The notes: a model not told the origin generated them from the sequence alone. 64,000 nt of DNA from Loxodes magnus (GCA_946699065.1 CAMPDV010000062.1:19160-83159), one strand, 5' to 3'; positions 33,640-46,724 are shown, counted from the stretch's first letter. Numbers and translations are program-made.

Positions 33640-36600
33640 TTCTTCAAGTAAGCCTTCAGGTAATAAAAATTCTTATCTTATTAGTTCCATATCTTCATCA
33701 TTTTCTTCTTCATTATCTCTTGTTCTTCTGTCTTCTATCTATCTACGTTTTATTGATTCTTTGTTACAAGCATCCATTATTTTTTCTTACATACTTTGCT
33801 AATTTTCGTTTCTAATTATTTTCTTCTTAATCAAGCTTTTATAAACTCATAAAAATTATCCTTTTCCTGTTCTATAATATTTTCCTATTTCTTTTTTTCA
33901 TTCGGTTTTCTTTTCTAAGTATCCTTTTTTTCTTTTTTCTAATATGTTTTTGATATAATCTTTTATTATCAAGTCAGTTTTAGCTCTTTTTTACTCTTCT
34001 TAGGTTCTAATGAATTTTTCGAATTTTGCCGTACCTCATATTATATCAAATAGTTCCATTCCTTGTCTCTCTACTCCTATTGTTCTTAACTTTCTAATAC
34101 ATATTTATCTACTTTCTTGGAATCTGAGCATTTTTCTATGATATGCCTTTCGTTTTCTCTTGCATCATTACAGAAAGAGCATTTGCTTGTCGCAACTAGG
34201 TGTCTTTCTTTTAAACAATCCTGGCTCCCATTACATCTCGTTCTTATTCTAAATATGTAGCATATTTCTTCTTTTCTATTGTATCTCAGGTAGTTGGGTG
34301 GTCCTACTACATATTCATCAAATCATGTTTTTCTATACTGTAGAGTTGTTATCATTTACTCCATTCTTTCTCTATCTTCTACGTATACTCTATGTTTTCA
34401 AATTGCCCGATTAATGTTTTTCTTCCCTTTTGATTATTATTACCATCATCTATAAATATATTTTTGTCTTCAATTTTTAATTCTAATTTTATTGTCGTGC
34501 AGTATTGTTCAAAAATAAAGTTCTCTTCTTTACTTAGGTCGAATATTAATCCATCTACTGTTTTTCCTTAGTTACCTATTAGTCTGTCTCTTAATCTCAG
34601 CGTTTTCTGCCATAGGTAATGTTTAAATTTCATAAACTGTAACTCGTATTCTATCATCTCATTTTACACTTAGAAAGGGGCATCTATGATTGCTCGTAAA
34701 GATCTTCTCTATATTATTTCTAATTTTTCCATCACTTATTTTCCTACAAATTATTCACAATATGGGATAACTTCTGTCCCATAGCTGAATACTGAGCTTA
34801 CGAACGTTTTTATCATTATTCCTGCATTATATGTTGTTAATCCCTTATTCATTGTTATTTTATCCAGTATTCATGTTTACATCTTTTATGCTGCTTCTAG
34901 TCTGTTCTCCATGTGTTTTTCAAAGCTGATGGTCTCTTCTATTATATGCCCTAGGTACTAAAAGGACGTTACTCTTTCGATTCTTAAATTTCCCACCTCA
35001 ATAGTATTGCCTATATTTTCTCAGTTTCTATTTTCTGCTGCTTTTCATATCATTCATTTTGTTTTATCTGCAATTTCCAGTTTGTATTTTTCTGCCCATG
35101 AGGTTAAATTTTTGATTACTTACTCTAATTATTCTCATTCACTTATTAAGGCTAGGTCATCTGCATATGCAAAACATCCTGCATATATTTCTTGTGTTCA
35201 TCCCTCTTCGTTTTTAAAGTCTATCGTAATTCCTAGCTTTTAATCTTCCAAGCTATGGAGGAGTTTTGCTATTATTAAGTTAAATAGTCTTGGCGACGTT
35301 ATGCTTCCCTGTTTTAGTCCTTTATTTGTCGCGAATGATTTCTATTTGTTCATTGATTTTAAGTTTAATTTCTTCTTCACAGTAGAAGTTTGCTAGGAGT
35401 TTAATTATCTATTCCGGTACTTTTAGATCGTTTAGGATTTATCATATATCTTTTCTTTGCACCGAGTCGTACGCTTTTTTAATATCAACAAATATTACGA
35501 AAACATCTTTTTTGTTCCGTATTGAACATTCCTATACTGTTCTTAGGTTGAAAATTTATAGTGAGCATGATTTTCCTTTTTTAAAGCCATATTAATATTC
35601 GCTTTCATCATTATGCAGATATCCTTATAGTTGCTAGAAAATTCATGCATCTACTATTTTTAAAGCATGATTCAGTAAAGAGATTGGTCTATAATTCATC
35701 GTGTCCATCTGTCCTCCTTTTTTGTGTATTAATATTATGTATTATTATTTCATCTCTTAAGGTATTACTCCCTCTTAAATCATCTTAACTATCATTTTAC
35801 ATGTTACTTCTGCTAGTTCTTTCCCGCCTGCTAATATTGTGCCTACTTGTATTTCATCAGGTCCTGCTGTTTTTCATTTCGCCAATTAGTTGATGATTTC
35901 TCAAATTTCATATTCGTTTACCACTATTTATCTCTTGTTTAAGAATTTAGTTGGTAGCGTATTATTGCCATCTTCATACAGTTTCTATCATTCATCCCTG
36001 AAAGTATTAACATCTTCTTTTAATAAGGGTACTCATTAATTATTTTTTCTATTAAGTAAGTTTTTTAGTTTCTTCCACATATCTGTTAGACTTCCTTTAT
36101 TTACATTGTCCATAAATAGGTTTAGTTAATTTCTTTTATCTTTTTTTCTTGATTAAATGTATTCTTATCTTACTCTTTGGTATTCTCTTTGATTCTCGTT
36201 TTATTGATTTTCATTTATTTGTTCTCTGTTCTTTACGCTTTATTTTAATCGTTTGCTGCATTTTCTAAAGATTTTATTACACTATTTTGTTGTTTCTGAA
36301 TATTTATATATCTTAAAGTTTTATGTTTTAAATTTTCCACATAACATTTAAACTCCTTCTTATATCTTTTTCTTTCATCATTTATAAGTCTATGTGCCGT
36401 TTAGGTTATCAATTTCTTTTTCTTAGAGATTTTCTTGTATAAATCTTTCAAATTTTTATCTCTTTTTTCTTTAATAGTAGGCAGTTTATTTTTGCTATCT
36501 TTTATGGCTTTCTTACTTCTTTACAATCTTTATCTATATAATACCAGGCCTATGGTCTCCTATTACGTATGAGTAATAAAAATCACTTTTTATCACCTTT

Positions 36601-37216
36601 TCTCTCATTCTCTCTTCGATTAAAAAGTAATCTATTTTATACTCATTGTTTTAGTGAATAAAGGTACCTATTTCAGTTGGGTCTAGGCATATTAAATTAT
36701 TCTGTTCCATAAACTGTGTCATTCTCTTTCCTGCTGAGTTTGTTTTCTTTGGCGGTCATTTTTCCATGTGCGCATTTCAGTCTCCTATTATCATTATATT
36801 AAGTCCTTTTTCTATTGCTTATAGTTTAAATTCATTCACTAAATTATAGAAAGGCTCATAATGTTCGTTGTCATTTGCAACAGGAGCGTAGACATTTATT
36901 ACTGCTAGTTATTTCATTATTTCTATTGCCATTACTCTCGCTCCTCCAAAAAGCGTCATTTGGTTTACTTCATTCTATATCTCTCTAATCTCCTTGCATA
37001 TGTCGTTTCTAATATAGAATGCTACTCCTTTTCCTTTTTTTGATCCCACATTTATTAAGTTTTTATATCCTGCTATATTACACATATCTTTTTAGTCTTC
37101 AATCTAAATTTCTTATATTGCCATTATGTGGATACTTTTTTGAGTCATGAATTTGGCTAGTGCCTCTTTTGCACTTCTTACTCCCCTAACATTTGCTGTC
37201 CCTATTTTTATGACTT
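33640..37216 (-). CDS. LINE 2 ORF2: endonuclease and reverse transcriptase
   Basis: Endonuclease: VIKIGTANVRGVRSAKEALA, IMAIQEIQIE, VINVYAPVAND, MIIGDWNAHMEKW (catalytic-loop Trp as TGA, near 36,770) and IGDHRPGII (36,540-36,560). RT: a motif B region near 35,310, FAYADDLALIS at about 35,150-35,185, and family-typical spacing to a C-terminal zinc motif KCSFCNDARENERHIIEKC near 34,130-34,190. Function as for LINE 1. The two ORF2s are clearly homologous but well diverged, so they are separate subfamilies rather than recent duplicates. Confidence 0.85.
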
Positions 37217-37229
37217 ATTCTTATGCTTT

Positions 37230-39017
37230 TTTTACACTCATTCCCTCTACTTCCTCTTCACCTTATTCTTCTTTTTATTCATCTTCCTTCTCCACCTTTT
37301 CTTCTTCTTATCTATCATTCTATGCTTCCATATTATTTCCTTTATTAGTTCTTTCCCCTTTTTTATCTTTTTCATCTTATTTTTATCTACCTTTTCATTC
37401 TTCTTATCTATTCTAATCTTTTTCCTTTTCCTATTAGTTGAAGTCGGATAATTGTTCATTTTTGTTTTTCGGTTTCTTAGCATAGTACATTCTCATTGAA
37501 GTTTGCTTCAATTTACTTCTTTCTTCTCATTTTTATCTTGCATCTTATTCTTTTTCTTCTTGAGTTTGTTCTATTTCTTTTTGCTTTTTTTCTTTATTTA
37601 CGCTTTTCCTGACATACTCCATTATACTATTTTGTTTATTTCTTATTTCTTCTGTTAGGGTTTATCGTTTTAATCATCACTTATCCTATCCTTTTCCCTA
37701 TTTTTCTTTATGGTATATTTTATTATTTAGTTGATTGTTTTCTATTTTATTTAATTATTTGAACATTTCTCTATCCCTCTGTCTTACATATGTCCAATTC
37801 CATTTTGATGAAAAATAATTTTTATTTATTCTTTTAGCATAAAAAACTTTTTATTATTTAATTGTTTAGTTGTTTTAATTATTTTTCTATTCTCCTCATT
37901 TTATTTCCTTCTCTTCTTCCCTTGATTCCTCTATAATCATTTATTCTTCTTCTCCAATTATCCTCTTATTTGCTTGATTTTCTTCAAAATCTGGTTTGTT
38001 TATTGTTAAAATAACTTCTCCTTCAAGCATCTCTAATTCTCTTGTATGTAGCTTTTTCCTTTTTGGTGCTTCTACCCTTCTGCATTGCTGGTCTGTGTGC
38101 CCTTTCACTTTACATAGGCAACAGATAAAATTTACTGGGTGTTATATTCTCATTTTGTTTCCATTCAAATCTATTACTTCTGGTATTCTCTTTGCTTCGT
38201 CTACATCCTTTAAATCTAGGTAGACTACACTGCTCCCTGTTAGCATTGTTGTATTTGGATATATGCTATATCTCTCCTCTTGATTTTCCATATTATCTTA
38301 TTACTTCCTTCATATTTGAGTATTCGTTAATTATGAAGTAAATTGGGTAGTTATGAATGTCAAAATATTCCAATTAGTTTCTAGCTTAGATAGGAATTCT
38401 AACTCCTTTGAATGTTCATTCCCTGAATTAAGTGAAATGTTAGTATCTTTTTTCATTGCTAAATACCAAGTATACAATTCCGTTTTATTTCACTATGAAC
38501 TTCGCCACTGCTTGTCCGTACTCCTTCCATATTTGATTTCTAAACACTTGTATAACTTCTTAGTCTTTGGCCTTTTTCTCTACTAAATCAGTGTTTTCCA
38601 AGTAATGGTTAAAGTAAATTGCGGCCACCATTTCTGATAAATCATCATAGGCATTTTAGTAGACCCTTTACATTTATTCTTAAGGGACGTTGGCTGAAAT
38701 GAGTTGTTCATTATTTTGTTAAATTATTACTTAGGTTGTTTACTTTTTTTACCACATTCCTTTCTTATTTTGTGCTCCTCCTTTTAGTAAAGTCCGACCA
38801 ATCATGGGTATATTGCTATTTTTTTTCTATTATTTCGTGTTCGTTCGGTCAGTTAGTTTGATCCTGCGTAGTCTGAGGTCTTGTATTATTAGTCTGGTTT
38901 CCATGCATAATAAAGAAGGTTGGAATAATTGAAGTTAAGATGTGGTAAAAGAAAGTGCTTCAGGTTTTCTCTCCTATTCTGAGGAGGTGGTATAAAATCC
39001 CTTCTTGAAGCTACCAT
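37230..39017 (-). CDS. LINE 2 ORF1: RNA-binding CCHC protein
   Basis: The leader frame reads MVASRRDFIPPPQNRRENLK. The conserved body, in another frame, reads YDDLSEMVAAIYFNHYLENT, IWKEYGQAVAKFIVKQNGIV (RRM-like, matching LINE 1), then EYFDIHNYPIYFIINEYSNM. The zinc knuckle CCLCKVKGHTDQQC lies near 38,085-38,130. A low-complexity Lys/Lys-Met/Arg tail (37,240-37,480) leads to ORF2. The N-terminal 60-70 residues differ completely from LINE 1 and instead match the ORF1-only family, which suggests recombination or 5'-leader exchange between elements. Confidence 0.75.
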
Positions 39018-39029
39018 TTTTTAATATAT

Positions 39030-39790
39030 ATGAATTTTTCTAATTTATATTAATAAATAATTAGGGTTGTCTATTATAAATTTTATGTATTAAGTAAGAT
39101 AATAGATCCTTAAGTTTATCAGTTTACTTTTTATAATTATTGATTATTCTTCATAAACCCTTATATTAGAACATATAAGTACTATTAAGAAATACACATT
39201 AAATAAATTTAAAATCAAAGCTTAGATGTTCGCATGTTGCTAGTTAATGATGAAATATCATATTCATAAACTACTTAAGATGATTGAGAAAATACTTTAA
39301 TTGTAAAAATAAAAGGAAAACTGAATATAATTTTAAATCTTATGCACTTAAAGGAATATAGTATTACTTTGTTTGATTAAGTATTAATGAGTACAATTAT
39401 TTTCCAGATTTGTATATAAGGCATAAGCCATTATTTTAGTTAAAGGGCTTAACTTTTCATATAACTATATGAATTAAATAATAGATTTAACTACAATCAA
39501 ATTAGAATCATAGTATCACATCAATTTAATTTCTAGTATTATATAGTTCAATTTATTAATTATATCTATTTCTTACTTATAGCTCAAATAAGTAATAATA
39601 GTCGTTCAAAACTAAATATAATAGCCATGGGCTTGATATTAAAAGCTAAATTATAAATAAAAATAAGTTTAAATTAAGGTTTAAATAACTGAGATATCTT
39701 AGAAGTAATAATATAAATATTTTAAATTATTTATTAAATGCTGTTTCTCTGATAAGCTTCAATTTAAATATCTAATAAACTCAAAAGCTT
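39030..39790. other. AT-rich intergenic DNA
   Basis: About 760 bp of AT-rich DNA upstream of the receptor gene, presumably including its promoter; nothing specific recognised. Confidence 0.4.
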
Positions 39791-39793
39791 ATA

Positions 39794-42700
39794 ATGAAGC
39801 TGTTCATTGCTTGCTTTTTCTTAGCTCGTTTGTCTTTTAGCAAAGCATATTCTGGGAATCATTTATTCTGATCAAATCCTTGATCAAGCTTGAAGTTTCA
39901 AAGGTGAATTAACCAAAATCTAAATTAAATCTTCTTAGTAGAAGAATTGAATGCTACAAACTAATTTCAAGCTTTTGATTAAATAAGCGACTGAAATAAA
40001 AGCGAAGATGGAGTTATAGGAGTTATAGATATAACGAACTCTCAATTCTTCAACCTGCTTATAGGAAAAATATGTAAGAAATTCTAAAGTATTCATATTT
40101 TTATTTCTTACGAAGAACTAAGTCAAGTTTTACTTCCTTTCTCTATTAATCTTACTCCTTCAAACCAGGACTTAGAAGTAGCCACATATAATGTGCTAAA
40201 GCAACTAGGTTGATAATACTATTGCCTTATTTAGGGATGACTTCGATGATAAATGAATGGACAATTTTAATGAAAGTAATATTAAATTACGAATGATAGC
40301 TTCAAGTCATAAGAATGAAGATAGAACTGAAACGATATAAAAGGAACTATAAAAACTGAAGCTGGAAGAGTTTTCTTAGTTGGGTAAGCTTAAGACTTAC
40401 ATAATTTACTTTGATTGGATTAAGATATATTAGACAATCAAATAGTAGTAGCAACTAGAAATAGTTACTTACTCTATAGCAAATAATCTATCTCATAGTA
40501 AAGCTATTATAATGGGTTACTTATAGTAAGTAAAACTTTACTTAAACCATAAGTCAAACTATTGCTTTTTTCAGAAGTTGTGAAGACAGAAATAAGCAAT
40601 GCAAGTAAGGAGATTTAAGTGATTAATTACAAATGAATAAGTTCTGATTATACAATATCTAAAGAAATACCATTAAAGCTGTTCAGTAAATTACTAAGAA
40701 TTCTACAATTTAAAACTCTGATTTAGTGTTTATGGGAAACAGGAGTAAAACTTAAATAGACACTAAGAACAATATTACCATTTCTTATATGAATTCTAAA
40801 ATTGCTTCAGATGGAACTGCAACTGAGTGAATTTAAAGTGTTATAGATGGAGCCAGAATTATTTTTTAGCCTAACTAACTAAAGAGATAACAAGAAAACT
40901 AAATTATGCATTTCCTTATCAAATTACTAAATAGAGAAGTTTGGGATACTAAATAAATCATAAACTAAATAAAGAATAATTAGAAAAAGAATATAATCAA
41001 ACTAGAAAAGATTGAGGTGTGGCTTCTTTAGGAACTTATTCTTCTAATACAACAATATGATTATTAGATTATATGAAGAGTAAAGGCGATACTTTACCTG
41101 TAATGTGCTGGAACAATAAAATTAATAGAACTTTCTGATAAGCAGAATTATAAATTTTTCGCTAGACCTATTATGTCTAACATCATAAATATCGATGCTT
41201 TAAGAGTTATTTAAAATAGTTCTCATGAAAAAAAATGAAAATCTTAAGAGATGAAACAAGTTGGTCTAATGATACAGCTTATAATTTGATAGATATGGCT
41301 AAAGAGAATAGTATAGAGATAGATAACATAAACACTGAATACAAATTGAGAGTGGAATAACAGATCATATTAAAAAGGGCAGTGATTGAAAATGAAAACC
41401 AATGGTATGGCAATTTTATAAAAGCAGAGCAAATGTTGGGAATTTGTGCTTGCTAAAAAGATGATGCATGATAAATATTTAAGTTCCTATATAAATTAGG
41501 TGTAGAAGCTGGAGATTTAAATTGACTAGCGAATGATTGAATAATGTCAAATTTGTTAGAAATTAAGAATGAACAAAAGCAACTGAAGTAATAAAAGGAG
41601 CACTTTAATTCAATCCAGAAAGTTTTGTAGGAGAATTGGGCTAGATAGTAAAGGCTTAAATTAACTAAAGGTTAATAGGAACCTAGCTGAATGGCTGCTT
41701 TTAATTTTGATTCTGCTCTATTAGTTGCATATGCAATAGAATAACTAAATGATTAAGGCTCAGTTTTAAGAATAGCACTCAATTAATGGATGCAATAAGA
41801 CTTGCTTAATTCATAGGAGCTACAGGTTTAGTGCAAATAGAAAAGAATTCAAATGATAGAGCTTTTAAAAAATTCGATATAGTGAATGTTTAATGAAATA
41901 AAATTTAATGATAAGATGTTTAAATAGGAACCTTTTGTTTAACATGCTCAGAATTATGCATATAAACGAACGCAATTTCATTATCTGGAGTAATGGCCAA
42001 AAAACTAACTAAATAAACTGAAAAAACATTCCACAAGATACGATTCAAGATATAGAATGTCCATTTAGATCAAGACAAATAGAATATCTATAAAATGGAT
42101 AAAAACATAGAAACTAGCATCTTGGCTTTATTTATGGAATAATTATAATTACTATAGCTTCTATTTTCACGGTTATGGGTTATAATCATTGGAAAAACTA
42201 TTAATTCGAACTTCTTTATTATAATAATCTCTAAAATTAAGAAGCTTTAAAAAGGCAGAAAATACATAAAAGAAAGTAAAAACAAATTAGGAGATAAATA
42301 TGGCAGCATAATAAAAATAGCAAGAATCCGAATCTGATATGGATATAGATGTTGAGTATGGCATGAGTAAAATAAATAAAGACGCAAAGATAGAATATAA
42401 TGCAACAGACGGTATAAAAATACTTTGCTTGCTAATTGAGTAATTCTAACTTTTAGCTATTGGAGTTGATCTTAGTCCTTATCATAAGATGATAGAAGAT
42501 GTTCTTAGACATTTTTCTCTTTGATGTAGAAAAATATGCTTCATCTAGGAAGGGAAGACTTATCTTGCCTTTTATGTAATTTCATTGTTTATTGCCTTAC
42601 TATGGTTGGGTTTTAGCTCTAAAAATAATATTTTAATTGGAGAATCAATAAAAAAAATTAATAACCAATATAAGTTTCTGACTAGTTCCTATAATGTAAC

Positions 42701-43900
42701 AAATATTCTTTATTCCTATAGTTTGAATAATGTATGACGTTTATTTTTGTGATCATGCCATTTCCTATAACTTAAATAGAAATTTATATTAATCATAAGA
42801 ATATATGAAGAGTGACTGTAATCAGAAGTGTTGGGAAGGATATCATATGGCTCTAGTAGTTTTAAGCTCTTTAGTGTTATTGATTTATGTTCCTTTAGTT
42901 TGCTACTTAAGACCTATTTTTGAATATGCTTAGAAAGTTCATATCTAATAAAAAGCTTCATTCTTATCTATAAAGACGCTTATAATGCTACTCTTCGTAG
43001 TACTAAACAAAACCTTAGGCACAGTGAATGGCTAGCTATATGGATTAATTTATCTAATAATAACTTGCTCTTTTATACTAATCACTTGGAAAATAAAAAA
43101 TGCCTATAACTTTAGATTAGTAGATGCTTTATAAATTATAGTTCTAGGTATCATTTTATGAATCTCAGCTTTTGCTTGAATATTAGGATTCTGAATTGAA
43201 GCTCAAACTTATACTACGTTTAACTAGTAATTTTAGTGATAGTTTCACTTTTGATATTAACTTATGGAGTTTATTATATTTAATGAGAAATAGAAAAAAA
43301 TAGCTAATATTTTAACTTTCTAAAGACTCTCAACGAAGAAACCGAATAAAAGTTTAAACTCTATTTTGGAAGTAAAAACTAAGAACTGTTCGAAATAGAA
43401 AAAAAGAAAAATGAAAGATTAAGGAAAAAGAGATTAAGAAGCTGTAATAAAGTTAAATAACACAGATAAGAATAAATCAGCTAATAGAATAATAACATTG
43501 ACTATAACATTTCACTTAGAAACTAAGAGAAGTAGCATTCTTCTAAAAATACCAATCATAAAGTAATCCAAGAAGACAGTAATTAGATATACCCATTATA
43601 AGGAAAAATAGAAAAAACAATACCAGCTTAGGAAAATACTAATTTAAAAGATAAAAACTAAATATAGCAAGCAAATCTAGAATCCTTTTTTTGCAAAAAA
43701 TGTGGATAAAACGTTAAGAAAAGAGAACAAATCATAATGGAGTGTAACCATTTTATGTGTCATCCTCTTATTCAATAATATTAACCTTAACTATTACTTG
43801 AATGCTAACTTCGTTAAGCTAATACAAATTAAAAGTTTGCTAGCAATGCTACTAAAAGTTTATATCCACTACATAACTACATATATTAACCATTTAGTCT
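39794..43900 (+). CDS. Receptor-like multi-pass protein, PBP-I fold ectodomain
   Basis: ATG 39794 opens with a signal peptide, MKLFIACFFLARLSFSKAYS. The ectodomain shows features of the type-I periplasmic-binding (ANF/class C receptor) fold: LTPSNQDLEVATYNVLKQLG then W, GRVFLVGQAQDLHN, VASLGTYSSNTTIWLL and FIGATGLVQIEKN. In-frame TGA is Trp (QLGW). Hydrophobic segments near 42,125, 42,570, 42,850, 42,970, 43,040, 43,130 and 43,230 imply about seven membrane passes. A frame change at 40.6 kb is resolved by a 23-nt GT-AG intron at 40619-40641; others remain. The cytosolic tail holds a RING-like CKKCGQNV...CNHFMCH zinc motif near 43,690-43,770. It probably senses an extracellular ligand; the exact receptor class is uncertain. 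Confidence 0.6.
40619..40641 (+). other. Predicted 23-nt intron
   Basis: GTGATTAATTAC...AATAAG lies in the receptor gene. Its removal joins SNASKEIQ to FWLYNIQRNTIKAVQQITKN and restores the frame that continues as NSDLVFMGN. Length and GT-AG ends agree with the introns of the RING-Ubl gene. Confidence 0.55.
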
Positions 43901-44916
43901 AATTTTAAGAACCAATAAAATGAGTAAAGAGAAGATAAAAAAGGAATTATAGGATTTTATAACTAATCTAACAAATATTCCTTTGCTAATACTACTTTAC
44001 AGTGTCTGTTCTCTATTCCTAACTTCGTGCAAAGTATTTTATAAGTTGAGAATCATATAAAAAATCCTTAATAAATAGAAAACACGAAGCTTATCGAAAG
44101 TATGAAACTAATTCACTTCGAAATGGATAATTAAAGGGAAGAAGAAGGTTTAAAATATAGATGGATTCCATGATGAGATCGATAAAATTATTATAGCGAT
44201 TTTGAATAAAGTGAAGATTGCTACGAGTTCATTAAGAGGTTCCTTTAGTAATTGATGTTTGAAGAAACAGGATAACTTAAATAAATGATAGTAGGAGAAG
44301 CATCAGCTTAGAAATATTGAGATGAATGGAACTAGAAGAATACAAGTTTAGTTCATAAGCTATTTGGAGGTTTATTTTAACTGCATCTTAATTGCAAAAA
44401 CTGCTAATTTAGTTCCATAATGTATTAATCTTTTACTGATTTGAAAATATAGCTAACTGAAAGAGATTTAGAAAAGGTTTGAAGCGTTATCAAGAATCAG
44501 AAATTTTAGATACAAAACTGACTTGTAGAAACTGCTTATAAAGATTGACTAAGAAGACTAGTATTTTTATAGGTCCTAAAGTACTTTTCATTAGTATTGA
44601 AAGATTTATAAGGAATCAGTAAAACACAACTAAAATAATAGAAAACGTAAAAGTAAATCCATAGCTTTATTTATAAATGTAAGCTATTATATAAAAAACA
44701 AATGATATTAAGAAGTATGAACTGAGAGGAGTTATAATACATAGTGGTTAAGATTTGAAATCAGGACATTATGTTTGCTACGGAAAAAAGAGGAGAGAAT
44801 TGGTATTATTTTGCATGATGAAAAGTGAAAAAGTAAGTGTATGATTCAGAGTCGACATAAAAGAAATTTAGTATTGTCAAGCTTTTATTCTGTTTTATGT
44901 TGAGAAAGAAAGTTGA
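43900..44916 (+). CDS. Ubiquitin-specific protease (USP/UCH) domain
   Basis: Cys box region GFYNQSNKYSFANTTLQCLF at 43,952-44,010, QEF-like SEDCYEFIKRFLQQLM, a first CxxC pair (LNCKNCQFSS) and FTDLKIQL. A second CxxC (LTCRNC) then gives KVLFISIERFI, and the His box YELRGVIIHSGQDLKSGHYV lies near 44,720-44,780. The order is that of USP deubiquitinases. At the catalytic Cys position of the box there is Ser (YSFAN for the usual CYAN/CFMN), so activity is doubtful. A 1-nt change lies in an A run near 44,474. A 20-nt intron (43924-43943) would join this domain in frame to the upstream receptor tail, so it may be one fused gene. The likely stop is TGA 44914-44916. Confidence 0.75.
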
Positions 44917-44919
44917 TAA

Positions 44920-45920
44920 GCTCTTAAATATTTTTGAATATTCATATCTTTTATCTAAATAATCTCATATATAAATGACAATCTAATCTAATATTAGTTA
45001 TAGTGTTGACTCTTAATAATAAGGCAGGAATTTAAAATTTGATAGTTAATTAAAATTTTAAGCTATATGATCTATCTTAAAAGATACCTTTTTGTATCTA
45101 GTATCTTTGCTAATTATGATTATTTTAAATTTATTTAGTTTAAGATATTTATATTTAGTTTATTTTAAATTTAAGATAAGTATTTTCTTAATTTATGAGA
45201 TAAAGGATAATATTTAAATAATTTTAGTACCAATGTAGACTTTTAAAAGTATATAATTCTACTAAATGCTCTGGTAAAGCTTTCGTTTTTTATTGTTAAT
45301 TATACTTATAGCAATATCTATTTCTTACTATCCTTCTTATATCTTGCTTATATCTTGTCTCTTTTCTTGTCTCTTTACTTTTATTAATTCTTTTCACTTA
45401 AGAAATTGTTATTTTTAAATGAAAAATCTACCTTAAGAATTTATTTGTTATTTTAATACAATTAGCCATTAATTTTCTGCATTTAGAAGTCTTATTAAAG
45501 TTATAACTAAATGTATTTTAAAATAATATTTAAATTTAAAAATGTGAGAATTACTTATTAATTATGTCTTCTAATTATTTTAATTCAATTTATTTAATAA
45601 ATATCATATTATTATTTATATCCAGTTAAGCTTCATTTATTCAGAAATTAAATTATCTTATTAAGACTCTCATTACTAATGAAACTAAATTTTTGCTTTA
45701 TAAGCTTAAATTAATTCAAAGAAATCTAATTAGAATAATTTAAATAATCACTTAATTTATTTTTTAATTTACTTGCTTAATTTGGTCTGGAAAGGTAATT
45801 ATTATTTATTTTTATATCATCTAACTTATTTTAGCTCGTATGGGAATAAAAAATAAAAGCTAATCTAAGTGATTTAATTATAGAGAATTGTATTTAATTA
45901 AATTAGAAATTATTAAAAAT
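44920..45920. other. AT-rich intergenic DNA
   Basis: About 1 kb of AT-rich sequence; no gene, motif or array was recognised. Confidence 0.5.
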
Positions 45921-45926
45921 ATAAAA

Positions 45927-46717
45927 ATGGAGTCTTAAAATCTTGTTCCCGGCTTTTTCTTGAGCAAAGAAGAGAAAAAAGCTCTAGAGAAAAAGCAGGC
46001 ATAAAAAAAATATCAAGAGTCTTCTCTCCCTCACTTACAAAACTAATAAAGAAACTAATAACTATAATAAACACCTCCTAAAGTAATAAAAAGAAAGGAA
46101 TCTAATATAATAACAGGAAAAGAACTTCCATCAAAGATAATTAAAAAGGAAATCAATATTTAACAGTTTGTATTTGAAATATCCAATCTCTAGAAGAGAT
46201 TAAAGTGCTTAAGTAGGAAAATTAAGAACTAAGAAACTTATTATCGCTTGGGTAAGATAACTTAGAGATTAGAATTATTAATTAAGAAAGGGAACTCCAA
46301 GCATATTCGAACATTTAAACTGAACATAGATAAGAAACAGCAAGGCTTGGAAATATCGTATAAAAACAAGAGTTGGAGTTTATTAAGCAAAAGAATATTA
46401 GCCACAAACATAACTAATTAGATGGAGATAGAATAAAAAGAGGTTATAAATCGAAAACCAATCAGATAAGTAAGGAAGAAATGCTACTATTGTAAGAGGT
46501 AAGTGACATCTGTACAAGAATTGCTAAAAATTTTAGAATTTCAAGAGAAAATTTTGGCGTAAAGAATAAGAAAAATACTAGAGGCTCTATTGTAACTAGC
46601 ATGGAGATATTTACAGAAGAAAATGATATGAAGTACCTTTTGAAATAATAAGAACAAGAAATCAAAGAAACTGAGAAGACCTTAGTGAAGATAATTTCAT
46701 TAGAAAGTCAAGAATGA
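45927..46717 (+). CDS. Coiled-coil protein
   Basis: ATG 45927 starts MESQNLVPGFFLSKEEKKAL, a Lys/Gln-rich N-terminus, with TPPKVIKRKES near residue 57. After one frame change near 46,170-46,200 comes a heptad-rich coiled coil (VLKQENQELRNLLSLGQDN), then NFRISRENFGVKNKKNTRGS, and finally a second helical segment ending KIISLESQE with tandem TGA TGA (46715-46720). A 29-nt GT-AG interval (GTATTTGAAATATCC onward) could remove the frame change, but it would end in GAG, so this is uncertain. Asn/Leu spacing in the coiled coil is leucine-zipper-like, but no clear basic DNA-binding region precedes it. Function unknown. Confidence 0.6.
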
Positions 46718-46724
46718 TGAGAAG

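Larger units (their letters stand above)
33582..39020 (-). mobile_element. Near-complete LINE 2 (ORF1 + APE/RT ORF2)
   Basis: A 5.4-kb non-LTR retrotransposon on the minus strand with the same plan as LINE 1. The 5' end at about 39,020 has ATG 39017 in a leader that aligns with the start of the ORF1-only copy C (both ATGG..G.TTCAA.AAGG). The 3' end at 33,582-33,612 has the hairpin ending CTACGCGCTC, then TATAATCA and an (ATTT)n tail. ORF2 is the better preserved ORF: its endonuclease part is open from about 37,210 to 36,530 with Trp codons as TGA. Like LINE 1 it is a recent but probably defective insertion. Confidence 0.85.

Noticed and set aside
37147-37416. Plus-strand Ser/Phe-rich ORF
   Set aside because: It is the antisense of the Lys-rich junction between LINE 2 ORF1 and ORF2.
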